Shown: piece after piece, positions 1 to 9,452 of the stretch
Layout: each line of letters begins with the position of its first letter
Position numbering within the stretch: position 1 is the stretch's first letter
Source: Gammaproteobacteria bacterium
Lineage (GTDB): Bacteria; Pseudomonadota; Gammaproteobacteria; Enterobacterales; Alteromonadaceae
Assembly (NCBI GenBank): GCA_023380515.1
Contig: JAMCRH010000317.1
Coordinates: 1-36,930 of the forward strand
Direction: 5' to 3'
DNA: 36,930 nt
Program-made: the position numbers and the translations under genes
Notes under the pieces: model-generated
Told to the model about the DNA's origin: nothing
What the model saw: the letters and a program-made list of their open reading frames with translations, nothing else
Databases searched by the model: none

Positions 1-77
1 GCTTGTAACGCATGACTAAATTAGGCAGCCTTAATATCGTTCATCTAATCAAATCGACCTAAAGAGAGGAAAGTGAC

Positions 78-1631
78 ATGAAGCTCATGCGTGGCTTTGT
101 GGCTGTTGTAAGTATGATGATGTTGCCGCTAGCTGCATCAGCCGAGTACTTGAACACCACGTTTACGTTTTCAAATCAGTCTGCGAATGCAGATACTCGT
201 GTTCTATTATTGCCGGAGTTTGAAGGTGATGTTGCAGCGCAAGGTTGGGCAACTAGTTTAAGCGCAGACACAATTCACCAGTTAAATCGTGCTATTCAAG
301 CACAAGAGTTTTCTGGAAAAGCGAAACAGCAACTCGATATCATCGCACCGGTTGGCCTTGACGAAGTGCGTTTGGTATTGGTTGGTGTTGGCCAAGCAGA
401 CAGTTTAACGCGGGCAACTGCAGAGGAAATTGGTGCAGCGCTTGCGGTTTATTTTAACCGTGTCAAAGCCGATTCGGTCCTTGTTGATACCCGTGCAATT
501 AACTCAGCAACTGAGAATGCTCGGATTACAGCTGCTGTGGCTCATGGCGTCGATTTGCGTAATTATCGTTTCGACCGCTATAAGAGCGAGCCAGCTGCGC
601 GTCCTGCCCAAAACATTCATTGGCAAGTGGTCACAAACTCTGACGCAGAGCAACAATATGCTGCAAAACGAGCGTTGGCAGAAGGCGTGTTTTTGGCGCG
701 TGAGTTAACCAACTTACCAGGTTCTGACGGTTACCCAGCTCGTTTCGCCGAAATCGCTCGGCAACAACTCGAGCCACTGGGCGTGGAAGTGACTATTCTA
801 GGTCCAGAGCAAGTGAAAGAGTTGGGCATGGGCTCGCTGTATAGTGTCTCACAAGGTAGCCAGCATAAGGCGCACTTGCTTGTGATGCACTGGAAAGGCA
901 GCGACGATCAGCCAATCGCATTCGTTGGTAAAGGCAACACCTTTGATACTGGCGGTTACAACTTGAAAACTGCGGCGGCATCAATCCTTGCAATGCAAAC
1001 CGACAAAGCCGGTGGCGCTGCTGTGGTTGGCGCAGTCAAGGCATTGGCCGGTGAGCGCGCTGCAGTCAATGTTGTGGGTGTTGTACCATTGTCACAGAAT
1101 GCAATTTCTGGCGAAGCGACCTTGCCAGGTGATGTGGTCACTGCTGGTGATGGCACCACCATTGAAGTGGCAAACACCGATGCGGAAGGCCGTCTCATTC
1201 TTGCTGATGGTATTTGGTATGCACGTGAGTTCTTTAATCCGCGCGCAATTGCTGATATTGCAACCTTAACCGGTGCAAAAGTTGGCGCTTTAGGCACAGA
1301 GTATTCAGCGATTTTCAGTAATCATGATGACATTATCGAAACGCTGCGTGTGGCCGGTGAGAATACCCAAGAACTGGTGTGGCAATTGCCGTTAGGGCCG
1401 TATCGGAATGTGGTCACTAGCCGTATTGCGGATATGAAAAATACCGGTTCGCCAGGCGCTCAAGCCGGTGCTATTTTCCTGCAGCACTTCGCTGGCGATA
1501 CACCGTGGGTTCATATCGACATGGCCGGCAACGCTATGATTCAAAGTGGTAGCGGCATTCACCCTGAGGGTGCAACTGGTTATGGCGTGCGGTTGCTCGC
1601 CGAGTGGGCAAAAATCTACTCATCACAGTAA
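78..1631 (+). CDS. Secreted M17 (leucyl aminopeptidase) family metallopeptidase
   Basis: This 517-residue protein removes N-terminal amino acids from peptides using two metal ions. The N-terminus (about residues 1-22) is a signal peptide ending in AASA, so the enzyme probably works in the periplasm or outside, unlike cytosolic PepA. The M17 metal and active-site motifs are present: VGKGNTFDTGG near residue 281 (Lys and Asp), an Asp in QTDKAGGAA, and NTDAEGRL near residue 365 (Asp, Glu and the catalytic Arg). The length is typical of the family. The ATG follows a strong ribosome site (AGAGAGGAAAG), and a terminator follows the stop. The N-terminal domain is divergent from PepA, so substrate preference cannot be read from sequence. 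Confidence 0.9.
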   Translation: MKLMRGFVAVVSMMMLPLAASAEYLNTTFTFSNQSANADTRVLLLPEFEGDVAAQGWATSLSADTIHQLNRAIQAQEFSGKAKQQLDIIAPVGLDEVRLVLVGVGQADSLTRATAEEIGAALAVYFNRVKADSVLVDTRAINSATENARITAAVAHGVDLRNYRFDRYKSEPAARPAQNIHWQVVTNSDAEQQYAAKRALAEGVFLARELTNLPGSDGYPARFAEIARQQLEPLGVEVTILGPEQVKELGMGSLYSVSQGSQHKAHLLVMHWKGSDDQPIAFVGKGNTFDTGGYNLKTAAASILAMQTDKAGGAAVVGAVKALAGERAAVNVVGVVPLSQNAISGEATLPGDVVTAGDGTTIEVANTDAEGRLILADGIWYAREFFNPRAIADIATLTGAKVGALGTEYSAIFSNHDDIIETLRVAGENTQELVWQLPLGPYRNVVTSRIADMKNTGSPGAQAGAIFLQHFAGDTPWVHIDMAGNAMIQSGSGIHPEGATGYGVRLLAEWAKIYSSQ

Positions 1632-1645
1632 GATTTTGCAATAAA

Positions 1646-1676
1646 AAACCGGAGCTGGTGACGGCTCCGGTTTCTT
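1646..1676. terminator. Bidirectional intrinsic terminator between the M17 peptidase and hsp20 genes
   Basis: A perfect 10-bp stem, AAACCGGAGC (1646-1655) with GCTCCGGTTT (1664-1673), encloses an 8-base loop. T-rich tracts lie on both sides (A6 before the stem gives a U-tract on the minus strand), so it can end transcription of both converging genes. Confidence 0.85.
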
Positions 1677-1695
1677 GTATCTAGGAAGTGGAATT

Positions 1696-1719
1696 CGGTG
1701 CTGCTCTCACCCAGCACCG
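1696..1719. other. Stem-loop of unknown role downstream of hsp20
   Basis: CGGTGCTG (1696-1703) pairs perfectly with CAGCACCG (1712-1719) across an 8-base loop. It has no T-tract on either strand, so it is not a typical terminator. It lies between the hsp20 stop codon and the bidirectional terminator and could protect the hsp20 transcript end; this is inference. Confidence 0.5.
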
Positions 1720-1744
1720 CATCCAGGTTAAGCAAAGTTCAGAT

Positions 1745-2191
1745 TTATTTTTTATGCTCTAATGCTTCTGCGTTTTTAATGGCTATGCTCCGAGCTTTCA
1801 TAGCTTCTGGGATTTCTTTCACCAGATAAATATTCAATAAGCCATTTTTCAATTCTGCGTCGGTTACTTCAACGTGCTCGGCAAGATTGAACTTGCGCTC
1901 GAATGAACGTGCGGCAATGCCTTGGTACAAGTAGTTGCGCTCTTTTTCATCCGTTGCTTTTTTGCCACGGACGGTTAATACCCCGCGTTCTACTTGAATA
2001 TCTAATTCGTTGTCGGTGAAGCCTGCAACCGCAATGGTGATGGTGTAGTGGTTGTCACTGGTGGCTTCAATATTGTAGGGAGGGTAGCCTCCGGTACCTG
2101 TGTCGCCGCGAAGGGCGTTGTCGAGCATGGATGCTAAACGGTCGAAACCGACGCTGCTGCGATAAAGTGGGGTTAAATCGATTGTATTCAT
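1745..2191 (-). CDS. ibpA: Hsp20 small heat-shock protein, IbpA-like
   Basis: This 148-residue protein belongs to the alpha-crystallin/Hsp20 family, which binds unfolding proteins and hands them to the DnaK/ClpB machinery. The beginning (MNTIDLTPLYRSSVGFDR) is the usual IbpA/IbpB N-terminus. The alpha-crystallin domain runs from about residue 38 (YNIEATSDNHYTI) to 130 and includes GVLTVRGKK; a short basic C-terminal tail follows. The length matches IbpA (about 140). GAGGA lies 9 bases before the ATG. Only one copy is present here, so whether it is equivalent to IbpA or IbpB cannot be decided. No convincing sigma-32 promoter or RNA thermometer was identified upstream. Confidence 0.92.
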   Translation of the reverse strand: MNTIDLTPLYRSSVGFDRLASMLDNALRGDTGTGGYPPYNIEATSDNHYTITIAVAGFTDNELDIQVERGVLTVRGKKATDEKERNYLYQGIAARSFERKFNLAEHVEVTDAELKNGLLNIYLVKEIPEAMKARSIAIKNAEALEHKK

Positions 2192-2381
2192 AGTCTTGTA
2201 TCCTCATTTGAGCGATGACAGTTAGTTGACATTGTAGGGTGAGCGTTCTCTTTGAGACCCGCCGCCTACACTCTAGATGTATGATCGCTGCGCAGATTTT
2301 CAAGGGCTAATCGGAAAATTTTTGCAAGCTCGCGTCGGCTCAGGTAGCTTGTTAGCAGTTTTTGTCAATTGGAGTGTTCAC

Positions 2382-2795
2382 ATGAGTGCGGAAGTAAAAG
2401 AAGGATGCGTACGCGTCGAAGAGAAGATGGCTCCGTATACGAATCAGGTTACCACTCACCGCCATCGTTGGTTGGCTGACGAGCCGGAGTCTTTAGGCGG
2501 CGCAGACGAAGGGCCTGCGCCCTTTGAAATGGTGTTAGCAGGACTCGGTGCTTGTACGTCCATGACCCTTCGCATGTATGCCAAGCGCAAAGAATGGCCT
2601 GTGGATAAAATAACCGTCGACCTGCGTCATGTGCGCGGTGATAAAGGCGCGGATAAATTTGAACGGCACATTAAAATTGACGGCGATTTAACTGACGAGC
2701 AGCGTCAGCGCCTACTCGAGATCGCCAATAAATGCCCCGTACACCGCACTTTGTTAAATGCAGAGTTGGAAATTCCGACATCACTAATTGAATAA
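2382..2795 (+). CDS. OsmC/Ohr family protein
   Basis: This 137-residue protein is of the OsmC/OhrA family of thiol peroxidases that reduce organic hydroperoxides. Both family cysteines are visible: one in LGACTSMTLRMYA and one in NKCPVHRTL near the C-terminus. The frame stays open back to 2277, but the start chosen is the ATG at 2382, because it is preceded by GGAGTG at good spacing and the resulting N-terminus (MSAEVKEGCVRV) matches the family, whereas the upstream 35 codons do not. The alpha/beta hydrolase gene starts 14 bases after the stop, so the two probably share a transcript. The closest subfamily is YhfA/OsmC-like; the true peroxidase substrate is not shown by the sequence. Confidence 0.88.
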   Translation: MSAEVKEGCVRVEEKMAPYTNQVTTHRHRWLADEPESLGGADEGPAPFEMVLAGLGACTSMTLRMYAKRKEWPVDKITVDLRHVRGDKGADKFERHIKIDGDLTDEQRQRLLEIANKCPVHRTLLNAELEIPTSLIE

Positions 2796-2809
2796 GAAAT
2801 GAGGAAATC

Positions 2810-3472
2810 ATGAGTTTGTTACCTTGCGTTGAAGTCAATCCGCAACAATCCCCCAATGCTGCCGTTATTTGGTTACACGGCTTAGGTGCCGATGGCCATG
2901 ACTTCGAACCGATTGTTCCGCATATTCAGTTCGCATCGGGTGTTCATGCGCGTTTCGTTTTTCCTCATGCACCGAAAATTCCGGTCACTATCAATGGCGG
3001 TATGCGTATGCCGGCGTGGTACGACATTTTGGAAATGAGTATTGACCGCAGTGTCGACGAAACGCAGCTGCGTGCGTCGGCGGTTCAGGCGATTGCATTA
3101 ATAGAAAGAGAGATTGAACGTGGTATTCCAGCAGAACGAATTGTTTTAGCAGGATTTTCGCAAGGTGGTGCAGTGGCCTATGAAGCGGCCTTAACCACGG
3201 AGCATAAGCTTGCAGGCGTCATGTGTTTGTCGACTTATTTAGCAACGCACGCGTCGGTGCAGCCAAGCGGTGCCCAACAAAAAACCCCGTTTCTTGTGCA
3301 ACACGGCACACAAGATCCCGTCGTGCCGGAAGTACTTGGGCGCCAGGCGCAGCAATGGTTAACCGAACATGGTTATGAAGTGACCTATCAGACGTATCCA
3401 ATGGCACACCAAGTCTGCCCACCACAAATTCAAGATATTAGCCGGTTTTTGCAGCGCGTGTTGCCTGCCTAA
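2810..3472 (+). CDS. Carboxylesterase/phospholipase family alpha/beta hydrolase
   Basis: This 220-residue cytoplasmic serine hydrolase resembles the acyl-protein thioesterase/carboxylesterase group (PF02230). The triad can be seen: Ser in GFSQGGAVAYE, Asp in VQHGTQDPVVP and His in YPMAHQVC. The N-terminal WLHGLGADGHDF supplies the oxyanion-hole loop. There is no signal peptide. The start ATG follows GAGGAAA. It lies between the OsmC-like gene and the S9 peptidase gene on the same strand with short gaps (14 and 35 bases), so a small operon is likely. The family hydrolyses short acyl esters and lysophospholipids; the natural substrate is unknown. Confidence 0.9.
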   Translation: MSLLPCVEVNPQQSPNAAVIWLHGLGADGHDFEPIVPHIQFASGVHARFVFPHAPKIPVTINGGMRMPAWYDILEMSIDRSVDETQLRASAVQAIALIEREIERGIPAERIVLAGFSQGGAVAYEAALTTEHKLAGVMCLSTYLATHASVQPSGAQQKTPFLVQHGTQDPVVPEVLGRQAQQWLTEHGYEVTYQTYPMAHQVCPPQIQDISRFLQRVLPA

Positions 3473-3507
3473 CGTACCAGTTTCAACAATAAGAAGAGGC
3501 CAAAACA

Positions 3508-5565
3508 ATGAAACTAAAAGGATACCTGGCGGCGGCCTGGTTGGTATTGCTCTGGGCGATACCAACGGCCCAAGCCAGTGAGCAGTCGCGTTTATTTAGC
3601 CCCGAGGATATTTTTGCCCTCGAGTGGGCCAATGATGTACAGGTGTCACCTGACGGCAAATCCGTTGTTTACGTGCGCCATAGTAATGACATTATGACCG
3701 ACAGCACCGGGCGTAGCCTTTGGTTGGTTGATATAAAGTCGGGTCAGCATTCACCTTTGTTTGCCGATGAGTATCAGTACAGCAGTCCAAAGTGGTCGCC
3801 TGATGGGAAACGTTTAGCGTTTGTTTCGAACCGCTCGGGCTCTTCGCAAGTGCATGTTTATTGGTTTGAACAAGACAAGTCGGCACGGATTACTGATGTA
3901 CGCCGTGCGCCAAGCGATGTAACTTGGTCGCCGGACGGTAAGCACATTGCATTTAGCCAAGAAGTGCTGGCGCCAGCAACCGATTTCGCGCGCAGTGTGT
4001 ATCGGCCAAAACGTCCCGATGGTGCGCGTTGGTCAGAGCCCGCGATTATCGTGGAGCGAACCTATTACCAAGCCGACGGCCGTGGTCTTCTCGACAGTGC
4101 TTATCGCCAGTTGTTCGTGGTCAGCAGCGACGGTGGTGCGGCACGTCAGCTGACGGACGGTCCTTATAATCATGGTGGCACACTTGCGTGGACACCAGAC
4201 AGTAGCGCCATTGTATTCTCAGCGAATCGTCGCGATGACTGGGAATATCACACGTTAGAAGCGAACTTATATCAAGTCACTGTAGCGACGGGTGATGTGA
4301 CGGCATTAGTTGCGGAGCCAGGGCGGCAATCACAGCCAGTGTTTTCGCCAGATGGCCGTTACTTGGCGTTTTTACACGCTTCGGGCGAGGCAGTTCCATA
4401 TCGAAATGCCAAACTACGTGTGATGGATTGGCGTTCGCAAGAAGTGAATGAGCTGCTTGCAGATTTCGACCGCTCGATCGAATCACCGAGTTGGCTCAAC
4501 AACAACACGGTCGTTTTTCAGTATGCAGATCAAGGCCAATTGAAAATCGCCCGAATTGCCGCCCGTGGTGGTCGCCTCACTGACTTAGTCCGCGATGTTG
4601 CTACCGGTAGTAATGGCCGGCCTTATCTCGGCGGAATGTTCTCAGCTTCAGGTAATGGCGTCATTGCATTTACTCACGGCACGGCGTATCGCTTGGGCAA
4701 CGTCGGTGTTTGGCAAGGTGGGAATGAACGAGTTTTAACGGCGTTGAATGAGAACTTGCTCAGCCAACGCGACTTAGGACAAGTGCATGAGTTTCGATAT
4801 GCATCGAGCTACGATGAAACGGAAATTCATGGCTGGTACATCACCCCGCCGGGTTTCGATCCAAGTAAACAATATCCATTACTGATTGAAATTCATGGCG
4901 GTCCACACTTAGCTTACGGCCCTTATTTTGCGGCAGAGTTGCAGCGTTATGCAGCAGCGGGTTATGTGGTTTTCTACAATAACTATCGTGGCAGCACATC
5001 GTATGGCACTGATTTCGCCATGTTGCTCGACAACAACTATTCGTCACCGTATGACTTTGCTGATCACATGTCAGGTATCGATGCATTGATCGCAAAAGGC
5101 TTTATCGACGAGTCGAACTTGTTTATTACCGGTGGTTCCGCAGGCGGAATTGCGACAGCTTACGCCATTGGCTTAACCGATCGCTTTAATGCAGCGGTGG
5201 CGACCAATCCAGTGATCAACTGGGTGTCTAAGGTCTTAACTGCAGACAGTTATATTGGCCAAATTGCGAATCAGTTCCCGGGCATGCCTTGGGAAGAGCA
5301 CGAGCACTACTGGCAACGTTCACCGTTATCGTTAGTGGGAAATGTGACAACGCCAACATTATTGTTCACAGGTGAAGAAGACCGGCGGACGCCAATCTCC
5401 GACACCGAACAGTTTTATCAAGCGTTACAGTTGCTAGGCGTAGACACGGCCATGGTGCGTGTGCCAGGTGCATCGCACGGTGTTTCGAGTCGACCATCGC
5501 GCATGATCATGAAGATTGAACATGCGCTGGCCTGGTTCGAGCGTTATAAGAAACTCGAGCCGTAG
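3508..5565 (+). CDS. Secreted S9 family peptidase (acylaminoacyl/dipeptidyl peptidase type)
   Basis: This 685-residue serine peptidase has a signal peptide (ending AQAS, about residue 24), an N-terminal beta-propeller with several WSPDGK/FSPDGR blades (about residues 40-410), and a C-terminal alpha/beta hydrolase domain. The catalytic Ser is in ITGGSAGG (about residue 549), the Asp in [10 protein letters not shown] and the His in [12 protein letters not shown]. The propeller normally limits access to short peptides, so it probably trims oligopeptides in the periplasm alongside the other exported peptidases in this window. The last 22 bases overlap the 3' end of deoB on the opposite strand. 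Exact specificity (acylaminoacyl or dipeptidyl) is not decided by sequence. Confidence 0.9.
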   Translation: MKLKGYLAAAWLVLLWAIPTAQASEQSRLFSPEDIFALEWANDVQVSPDGKSVVYVRHSNDIMTDSTGRSLWLVDIKSGQHSPLFADEYQYSSPKWSPDGKRLAFVSNRSGSSQVHVYWFEQDKSARITDVRRAPSDVTWSPDGKHIAFSQEVLAPATDFARSVYRPKRPDGARWSEPAIIVERTYYQADGRGLLDSAYRQLFVVSSDGGAARQLTDGPYNHGGTLAWTPDSSAIVFSANRRDDWEYHTLEANLYQVTVATGDVTALVAEPGRQSQPVFSPDGRYLAFLHASGEAVPYRNAKLRVMDWRSQEVNELLADFDRSIESPSWLNNNTVVFQYADQGQLKIARIAARGGRLTDLVRDVATGSNGRPYLGGMFSASGNGVIAFTHGTAYRLGNVGVWQGGNERVLTALNENLLSQRDLGQVHEFRYASSYDETEIHGWYITPPGFDPSKQYPLLIEIHGGPHLAYGPYFAAELQRYAAAGYVVFYNNYRGSTSYGTDFAMLLDNNYSSPYDFADHMSGIDALIAKGFIDESNLFITGGSAGGIATAYAIGLTDRFNAAVATNPVINWVSKVLTADSYIGQIANQFPGMPWEEHEHYWQRSPLSLVGNVTTPTLLFTGEEDRRTPISDTEQFYQALQLLGVDTAMVRVPGASHGVSSRPSRMIMKIEHALAWFERYKKLEP

Positions 5566-6776
5566 TCGGTCGCAGGTAAACCGAGGTGCGTCGCGATACT
5601 TTGGCCGATATCGGCGAAGGTGTCGCGGCGACCAATAAAGCCACCAGCAGCCGGAAGTTTTAAGTCTGGTCCGAAGCAAATCACAGGAATATATTCACGT
5701 GTATGGTCGGTTCCCGGCCAAGTTGGATCGCAGCCATGATCTGCGGCCATAAACACTCGGTCGCCTGGCTGTAATGCTGCATACAACTCTGGCAATCGGC
5801 GGTCGAACGCCTCCAATGCACGAGCATAACCTGCCACATCACGACGATGCCCATACTCCATATCAAAGTCGACAAAGTTTGGAAAAATGACACTTTGTGC
5901 TGGCGCTGTACGAATAGCTTCCAGTGTTGCGTCAAAAATAGCCTCGTTGCCACTCACCTTCACTTTCTGTGTAATGCCTTGGTGAGCATAAATATCGGCA
6001 ATCTTGCCAATACTGATGACTTCGCCACCGGCGGCAACGAGTTTGTCGAGCACGGTTGGTGCTGGAGGTAGCACGGAATAATCGCGGCGGTTGCCAGTGC
6101 GCTTGAAATTATCGGCATGGTCGCCGACAAAAGGACGTGCAATGACGCGGCCAACGCGTAAACCATGTTGGTCTAATAATTCACGGGCGAGTTCGCTGAG
6201 TTTTAATAGGCGGTCGAGACCAAAACTGTTTTCATGCGCAGCGATTTGTAAAACGCTGTCGGCCGACGTGTAGACAATTGGCTTACCGGTTTGCATGTGA
6301 TCTGCACCAAGACGAGCGATAATTTCGGTACCCGAGGCGTGGCAATCACCGAGAATTCCTGGCAAGTTGCCTTTTTCGACAAGCTCAGCAATAAAGTCTG
6401 CTGGGAAAGTCGGCACACGGTTAGGAAAGTAGTGCCAGTCAAATAACACTGGCACACCAGCTATTTCCCAATGTCCGCTGGGCGTGTCTTTGCCGCGGCT
6501 GAGCTCTTGTGCGTAACCATAGAGGGCTTCGGCCGGACCATTGAAATGAAAGCCGGGTGGGCGCTTGCCCGAGCTAGCCTCAGCAAGCAAGCCGAGGCCT
6601 AGGCGCTCAAGGTTTGGCAAGTGCAACGGCCCCTTGCGGCCGATATCAGCGTCGCCACGCGCGCAGGCGTCGGCGATATGGCCGAATGTATTGGCGCCGA
6701 CGTCACCAAATTCTTCGGCGTCGGCAGCTGCGCCGACACCGAATGAATCTAACATCAGAATAATTGCACGTGCCAT
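5544..6776 (-). CDS. deoB: Phosphopentomutase
   Basis: DeoB interconverts (deoxy)ribose 1-phosphate and (deoxy)ribose 5-phosphate, linking nucleoside phosphorolysis to the aldolase DeoC. The 410-residue length fits the family. It starts [16 protein letters not shown], with the metal-binding Asp of the alkaline phosphatase superfamily, then GANTFGH with the phosphorylated Thr, and has C-terminal metal motifs [18 protein letters not shown]. It is the last gene of the cdd-deoC-deoA-deoB run, starting 9 bases after the deoA stop. Its 3' end overlaps the converging S9 peptidase gene by 22 bases. No deoD (purine nucleoside phosphorylase) follows, unlike the enterobacterial deoCABD order. Confidence 0.96.
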   Translation of the reverse strand: MARAIILMLDSFGVGAAADAEEFGDVGANTFGHIADACARGDADIGRKGPLHLPNLERLGLGLLAEASSGKRPPGFHFNGPAEALYGYAQELSRGKDTPSGHWEIAGVPVLFDWHYFPNRVPTFPADFIAELVEKGNLPGILGDCHASGTEIIARLGADHMQTGKPIVYTSADSVLQIAAHENSFGLDRLLKLSELARELLDQHGLRVGRVIARPFVGDHADNFKRTGNRRDYSVLPPAPTVLDKLVAAGGEVISIGKIADIYAHQGITQKVKVSGNEAIFDATLEAIRTAPAQSVIFPNFVDFDMEYGHRRDVAGYARALEAFDRRLPELYAALQPGDRVFMAADHGCDPTWPGTDHTREYIPVICFGPDLKLPAAGGFIGRRDTFADIGQSIATHLGLPATDYGSSFL

Positions 6777-6785
6777 AACCCGCTC

Positions 6786-8120
6786 CTAAATCTGCGCTTG
6801 TTCTGGACTAATTGTCTCATAAACCACAGGATCAAGCTTAGGCAAGTTTTCGCTTAAGGCAATCGATGCCTTCAATTCAACAGCTGCCGCTGCTGCACTG
6901 ACTCCGTCCCGAGCATGAATGAATGCAAGTGGGCGCTCACTATCAACGTAAGTTCCGATTTGCTGTATATCAGTCAAGCCAACTGCATGGTCAATTGCGT
7001 CGGACGGATTGCTACGACCACCGCCAAGGGTGACGACAACCAAACCAAGCTCACGGGTCGCAACTTCACTGATATAACCGGGTGTGTCGGCGTAGACCGG
7101 CATCACAACCGGTGCTTTTGGTAAGTACCCATGCCAATTTTCGAGGAAATCGGCTGGACCACCTAAGGCATGCACCATCTTGCCAAAGACTTCCGCGGCT
7201 TTGCCGTTATCGAGAACTTGGTTCAGTTTGAATTCGGCCTCGTCTTTGGTGCGGGCAATGCCACTGAGTAACAACATTTGGCCACACAAGGTCATGGTTA
7301 CTTCGTGTAAGCGCGGGTTGCGGCGTACGCCGGTTAAGTACTCGATTGCTTCACGCATTTCGGTCGAATTCCCGGCGGTATCGCCGAGTGCTTGGTTCAT
7401 ATCGGTAATGGTTGCGGAAGTCTTCACGCCGGCGCCGTTGGCAACCGCGACAATGCTATTCGCTAATGCCCGCGAGTCGTCAAGGCTGGTCATGAATGCA
7501 CCGTTACCGGTTTTCACGTCCATCGCTAGTGACTCGAGCCCAGCGGATAATTTTTTCGACAGAATTGATGCGGTAATTAACGGAATCGAATCGACCGTTG
7601 CGGTCACGTCGCGAATGCTATAGAAGCGTTTATCAGCCGGTGCTATTTCCGCGGTTTGACCAATAATGGCGACGCCGATTTCTTTTACAATTCGCTGAAA
7701 GTCTTGTTGTGACGGTTGGATGTTGTAGCCTGGAATACTTTCAAACTTATCTAAAGTACCACCCGTGTGACCCAAGCCACGGCCTGCGATCATCGGCACA
7801 TAACCGCCACACGCTGCAACCATTGGACCGAGCATAAGACTGACCGAGTCGCTGACACCACCGGTTGAATGCTTGTCGACAATTGGGCCCGGAAGGTCAA
7901 AGCCATCCCATGACACAACACGACCGGAGTTCATCATTTCTTCGGTTAAAGCAACCCGTTCTGGCATGGCCATACCGTTGAAATAGACCGCCATGGCAAA
8001 AGCGCCGATTTGTTCATTGGTGACTTTGCCGTTGGTAATACCTTGAACAAAATAAGCGATTTGTTCACGCGTCAGTGTTTTTCCGTCACGTTTTGCTTTG
8101 ATAATTTCTTGTGGCAACAT
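6786..8120 (-). CDS. deoA: Thymidine phosphorylase
   Basis: DeoA splits thymidine with phosphate into thymine and 2-deoxyribose 1-phosphate. The protein (444 residues from the chosen start) carries the family signature around [18 protein letters not shown], the [13 protein letters not shown] loop and the VFGKM helix, and aligns along its whole length with E. coli DeoA (440 residues). The frame extends 17 codons upstream to 8171, but the ATG at 8120 is chosen because GGAGGG lies at good spacing and [13 protein letters not shown] matches the usual N-terminus. It starts 1 base beyond the deoC stop codon, so translation is probably coupled. Confidence 0.96.
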   Translation of the reverse strand: MLPQEIIKAKRDGKTLTREQIAYFVQGITNGKVTNEQIGAFAMAVYFNGMAMPERVALTEEMMNSGRVVSWDGFDLPGPIVDKHSTGGVSDSVSLMLGPMVAACGGYVPMIAGRGLGHTGGTLDKFESIPGYNIQPSQQDFQRIVKEIGVAIIGQTAEIAPADKRFYSIRDVTATVDSIPLITASILSKKLSAGLESLAMDVKTGNGAFMTSLDDSRALANSIVAVANGAGVKTSATITDMNQALGDTAGNSTEMREAIEYLTGVRRNPRLHEVTMTLCGQMLLLSGIARTKDEAEFKLNQVLDNGKAAEVFGKMVHALGGPADFLENWHGYLPKAPVVMPVYADTPGYISEVATRELGLVVVTLGGGRSNPSDAIDHAVGLTDIQQIGTYVDSERPLAFIHARDGVSAAAAAVELKASIALSENLPKLDPVVYETISPEQAQI

Positions 8121-8121
8121 C

Positions 8122-8958
8122 TTAATACCCTCCTGCAGCAGTTGCTTCGTCATTCCCTTCAAGGATGGCAACTAAATTACTTCGTACCGAACTTGCCCCT
8201 AAGCGGAATCGGCTAGCATGCAAGCTATCGCTGCCAACCGCATTGCTCATTGCGTTCATGTACACGAGTGCGTCATCGAGCGTGCGAATACCGCCAGCTG
8301 GCTTAAAGCCAATCCGATGAATACCGTGCGCTGCTGCTTTTTCTTCGGTTTGTTTTTGCTCGTAAGCAGCGATTTCATTCACCATAATAGCCGCCGCTGC
8401 AGCGGTTGCGTTTTCCGGGACTTTTCCCGTTGAAGTTTTAATGAAATCTGCACCACCTTGAATGGCAATGCGGCTTGCGAGCGCGATAAGTTCGGCGCTT
8501 TTGAGTTCGCCGGTTTCCAAAATAACTTTCAATTGTGCATGGCTACCACACTCCGCCTTACACGCTTGAATGAGCTGCAAAGCAAGTTTTTGATCGCCTT
8601 GCATGAGTGCTTGGTATGGCAGCACGACGTCAACTTCGTCAGCGCCGTAGGCAACTGCAGCGCGCGTTTCTTTTACGGCGATATCGATATCGTCACCGCC
8701 GAAGGGGAAATTGGTGACGGTCGCGATCCTTACGGCGTAAAGGTCCTGGGCGTCGAGTAACTTGCGAGCGAGTGGAATAAAGCGTGGAAAAACACACAAA
8801 GCAGCAACATGGATGCGCTCGCCCTCGGCATTTCGCCAACTCGCGTTATCGACCAAAGCTTGAATGTCGGCAACGGTTTCTTGGTCCGGTAAACTGGTTA
8901 AATCCAATAATGAAAACGCTTGCGCCGCTTGTTGTTGACGCGTGGTGAGTGCTGTCAT
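8122..8958 (-). CDS. deoC: Deoxyribose-phosphate aldolase
   Basis: DeoC cleaves 2-deoxyribose 5-phosphate into glyceraldehyde 3-phosphate and acetaldehyde, the step that sends nucleoside sugar into central metabolism. The 278-residue protein has the Schiff-base lysine in [14 protein letters not shown] and the [10 protein letters not shown] phosphate loop, close to E. coli DeoC (259 residues). The open frame runs upstream to 9279 through cdd, but the ATG at 8958 ([13 protein letters not shown]) gives the normal family length and sits 10 bases after the cdd stop. It has a slightly longer linker than E. coli around residues 215-225, rich in Glu and Ala. Confidence 0.96.
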   Translation of the reverse strand: MTALTTRQQQAAQAFSLLDLTSLPDQETVADIQALVDNASWRNAEGERIHVAALCVFPRFIPLARKLLDAQDLYAVRIATVTNFPFGGDDIDIAVKETRAAVAYGADEVDVVLPYQALMQGDQKLALQLIQACKAECGSHAQLKVILETGELKSAELIALASRIAIQGGADFIKTSTGKVPENATAAAAAIMVNEIAAYEQKQTEEKAAAHGIHRIGFKPAGGIRTLDDALVYMNAMSNAVGSDSLHASRFRLGASSVRSNLVAILEGNDEATAAGGY

Positions 8959-8968
8959 AAGTGCTTCC

Positions 8969-9415
8969 TTAACCGGCCTGTTTTGGTATGAGGTGCTCAG
9001 GCCCAAACGAGTAGGGTAACAATTCACTGATAGTAATGACCTTGCGCACCCCTTCTGGGCCGCAAATGTGAATGGTGGTGTTCGGGTTAGAAAACTCGCG
9101 AATGCGTTGACGACAGCCACCGCAGGGTGACACCAAGCCGTCACCATTGCCAATGACATAGATTTCCGCGATGTCGCGGCCACCATGCATGACCATGTTG
9201 GCGATGGCTCCGGCCTCGGCGCAGGTTCCCTCTGGATATGACGCATTTTCGACGTTACAGCCAGAAAAGATTTGACCACTAGCCGTGCGAATCACTGCAC
9301 CAACTGGAAAGTTCGAGTAGGGTGCGTAGGCTTGTTTCTGTGCTTCTTTCACCGCAGCGACTAAATCGTGCTCGCTTAAGCTTCTTTCGCTTGTTTGCGG
9401 GGCGCTGTTTGGCAT
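8969..9415 (-). CDS. cdd: Cytidine deaminase
   Basis: Cdd deaminates cytidine and deoxycytidine to uridine and deoxyuridine. The protein is of the short homotetrameric type (about 148 residues), not the long E. coli type. The zinc site is complete: Cys in GCNVENASYPEGTCAEAGA with the catalytic Glu, and PCGGCRQ with two further Cys. Two ATGs are possible; the one at 9415 has GAGAG upstream, while the one at 9427 has no ribosome site, so 9415 is preferred. It is placed upstream of deoC, feeding pyrimidine nucleosides into the Deo enzymes. Confidence 0.94.
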   Translation of the reverse strand: MPNSAPQTSERSLSEHDLVAAVKEAQKQAYAPYSNFPVGAVIRTASGQIFSGCNVENASYPEGTCAEAGAIANMVMHGGRDIAEIYVIGNGDGLVSPCGGCRQRIREFSNPNTTIHICGPEGVRKVITISELLPYSFGPEHLIPKQAG

Positions 9416-9452
9416 AGCAACTCTCATTAATTTTCAAAAAAGGGGAGTTATT

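Noticed and set aside
2192..2276. Sigma-32 promoter or ROSE thermometer upstream of hsp20
   Set aside because: The best match on the minus strand (TCTCAAAG and CCCTACAAT) is too far from the consensus, and I could not find a convincing hairpin masking the ribosome site.
2277..2381. N-terminal extension of the OsmC-like protein
   Set aside because: The 35 extra codons do not resemble the family, and the ATG at 2382 has its own ribosome site.
8959..9279. Long N-terminal extension of DeoC
   Set aside because: It runs through cdd in another frame; the internal ATG at 8958 gives the normal length.
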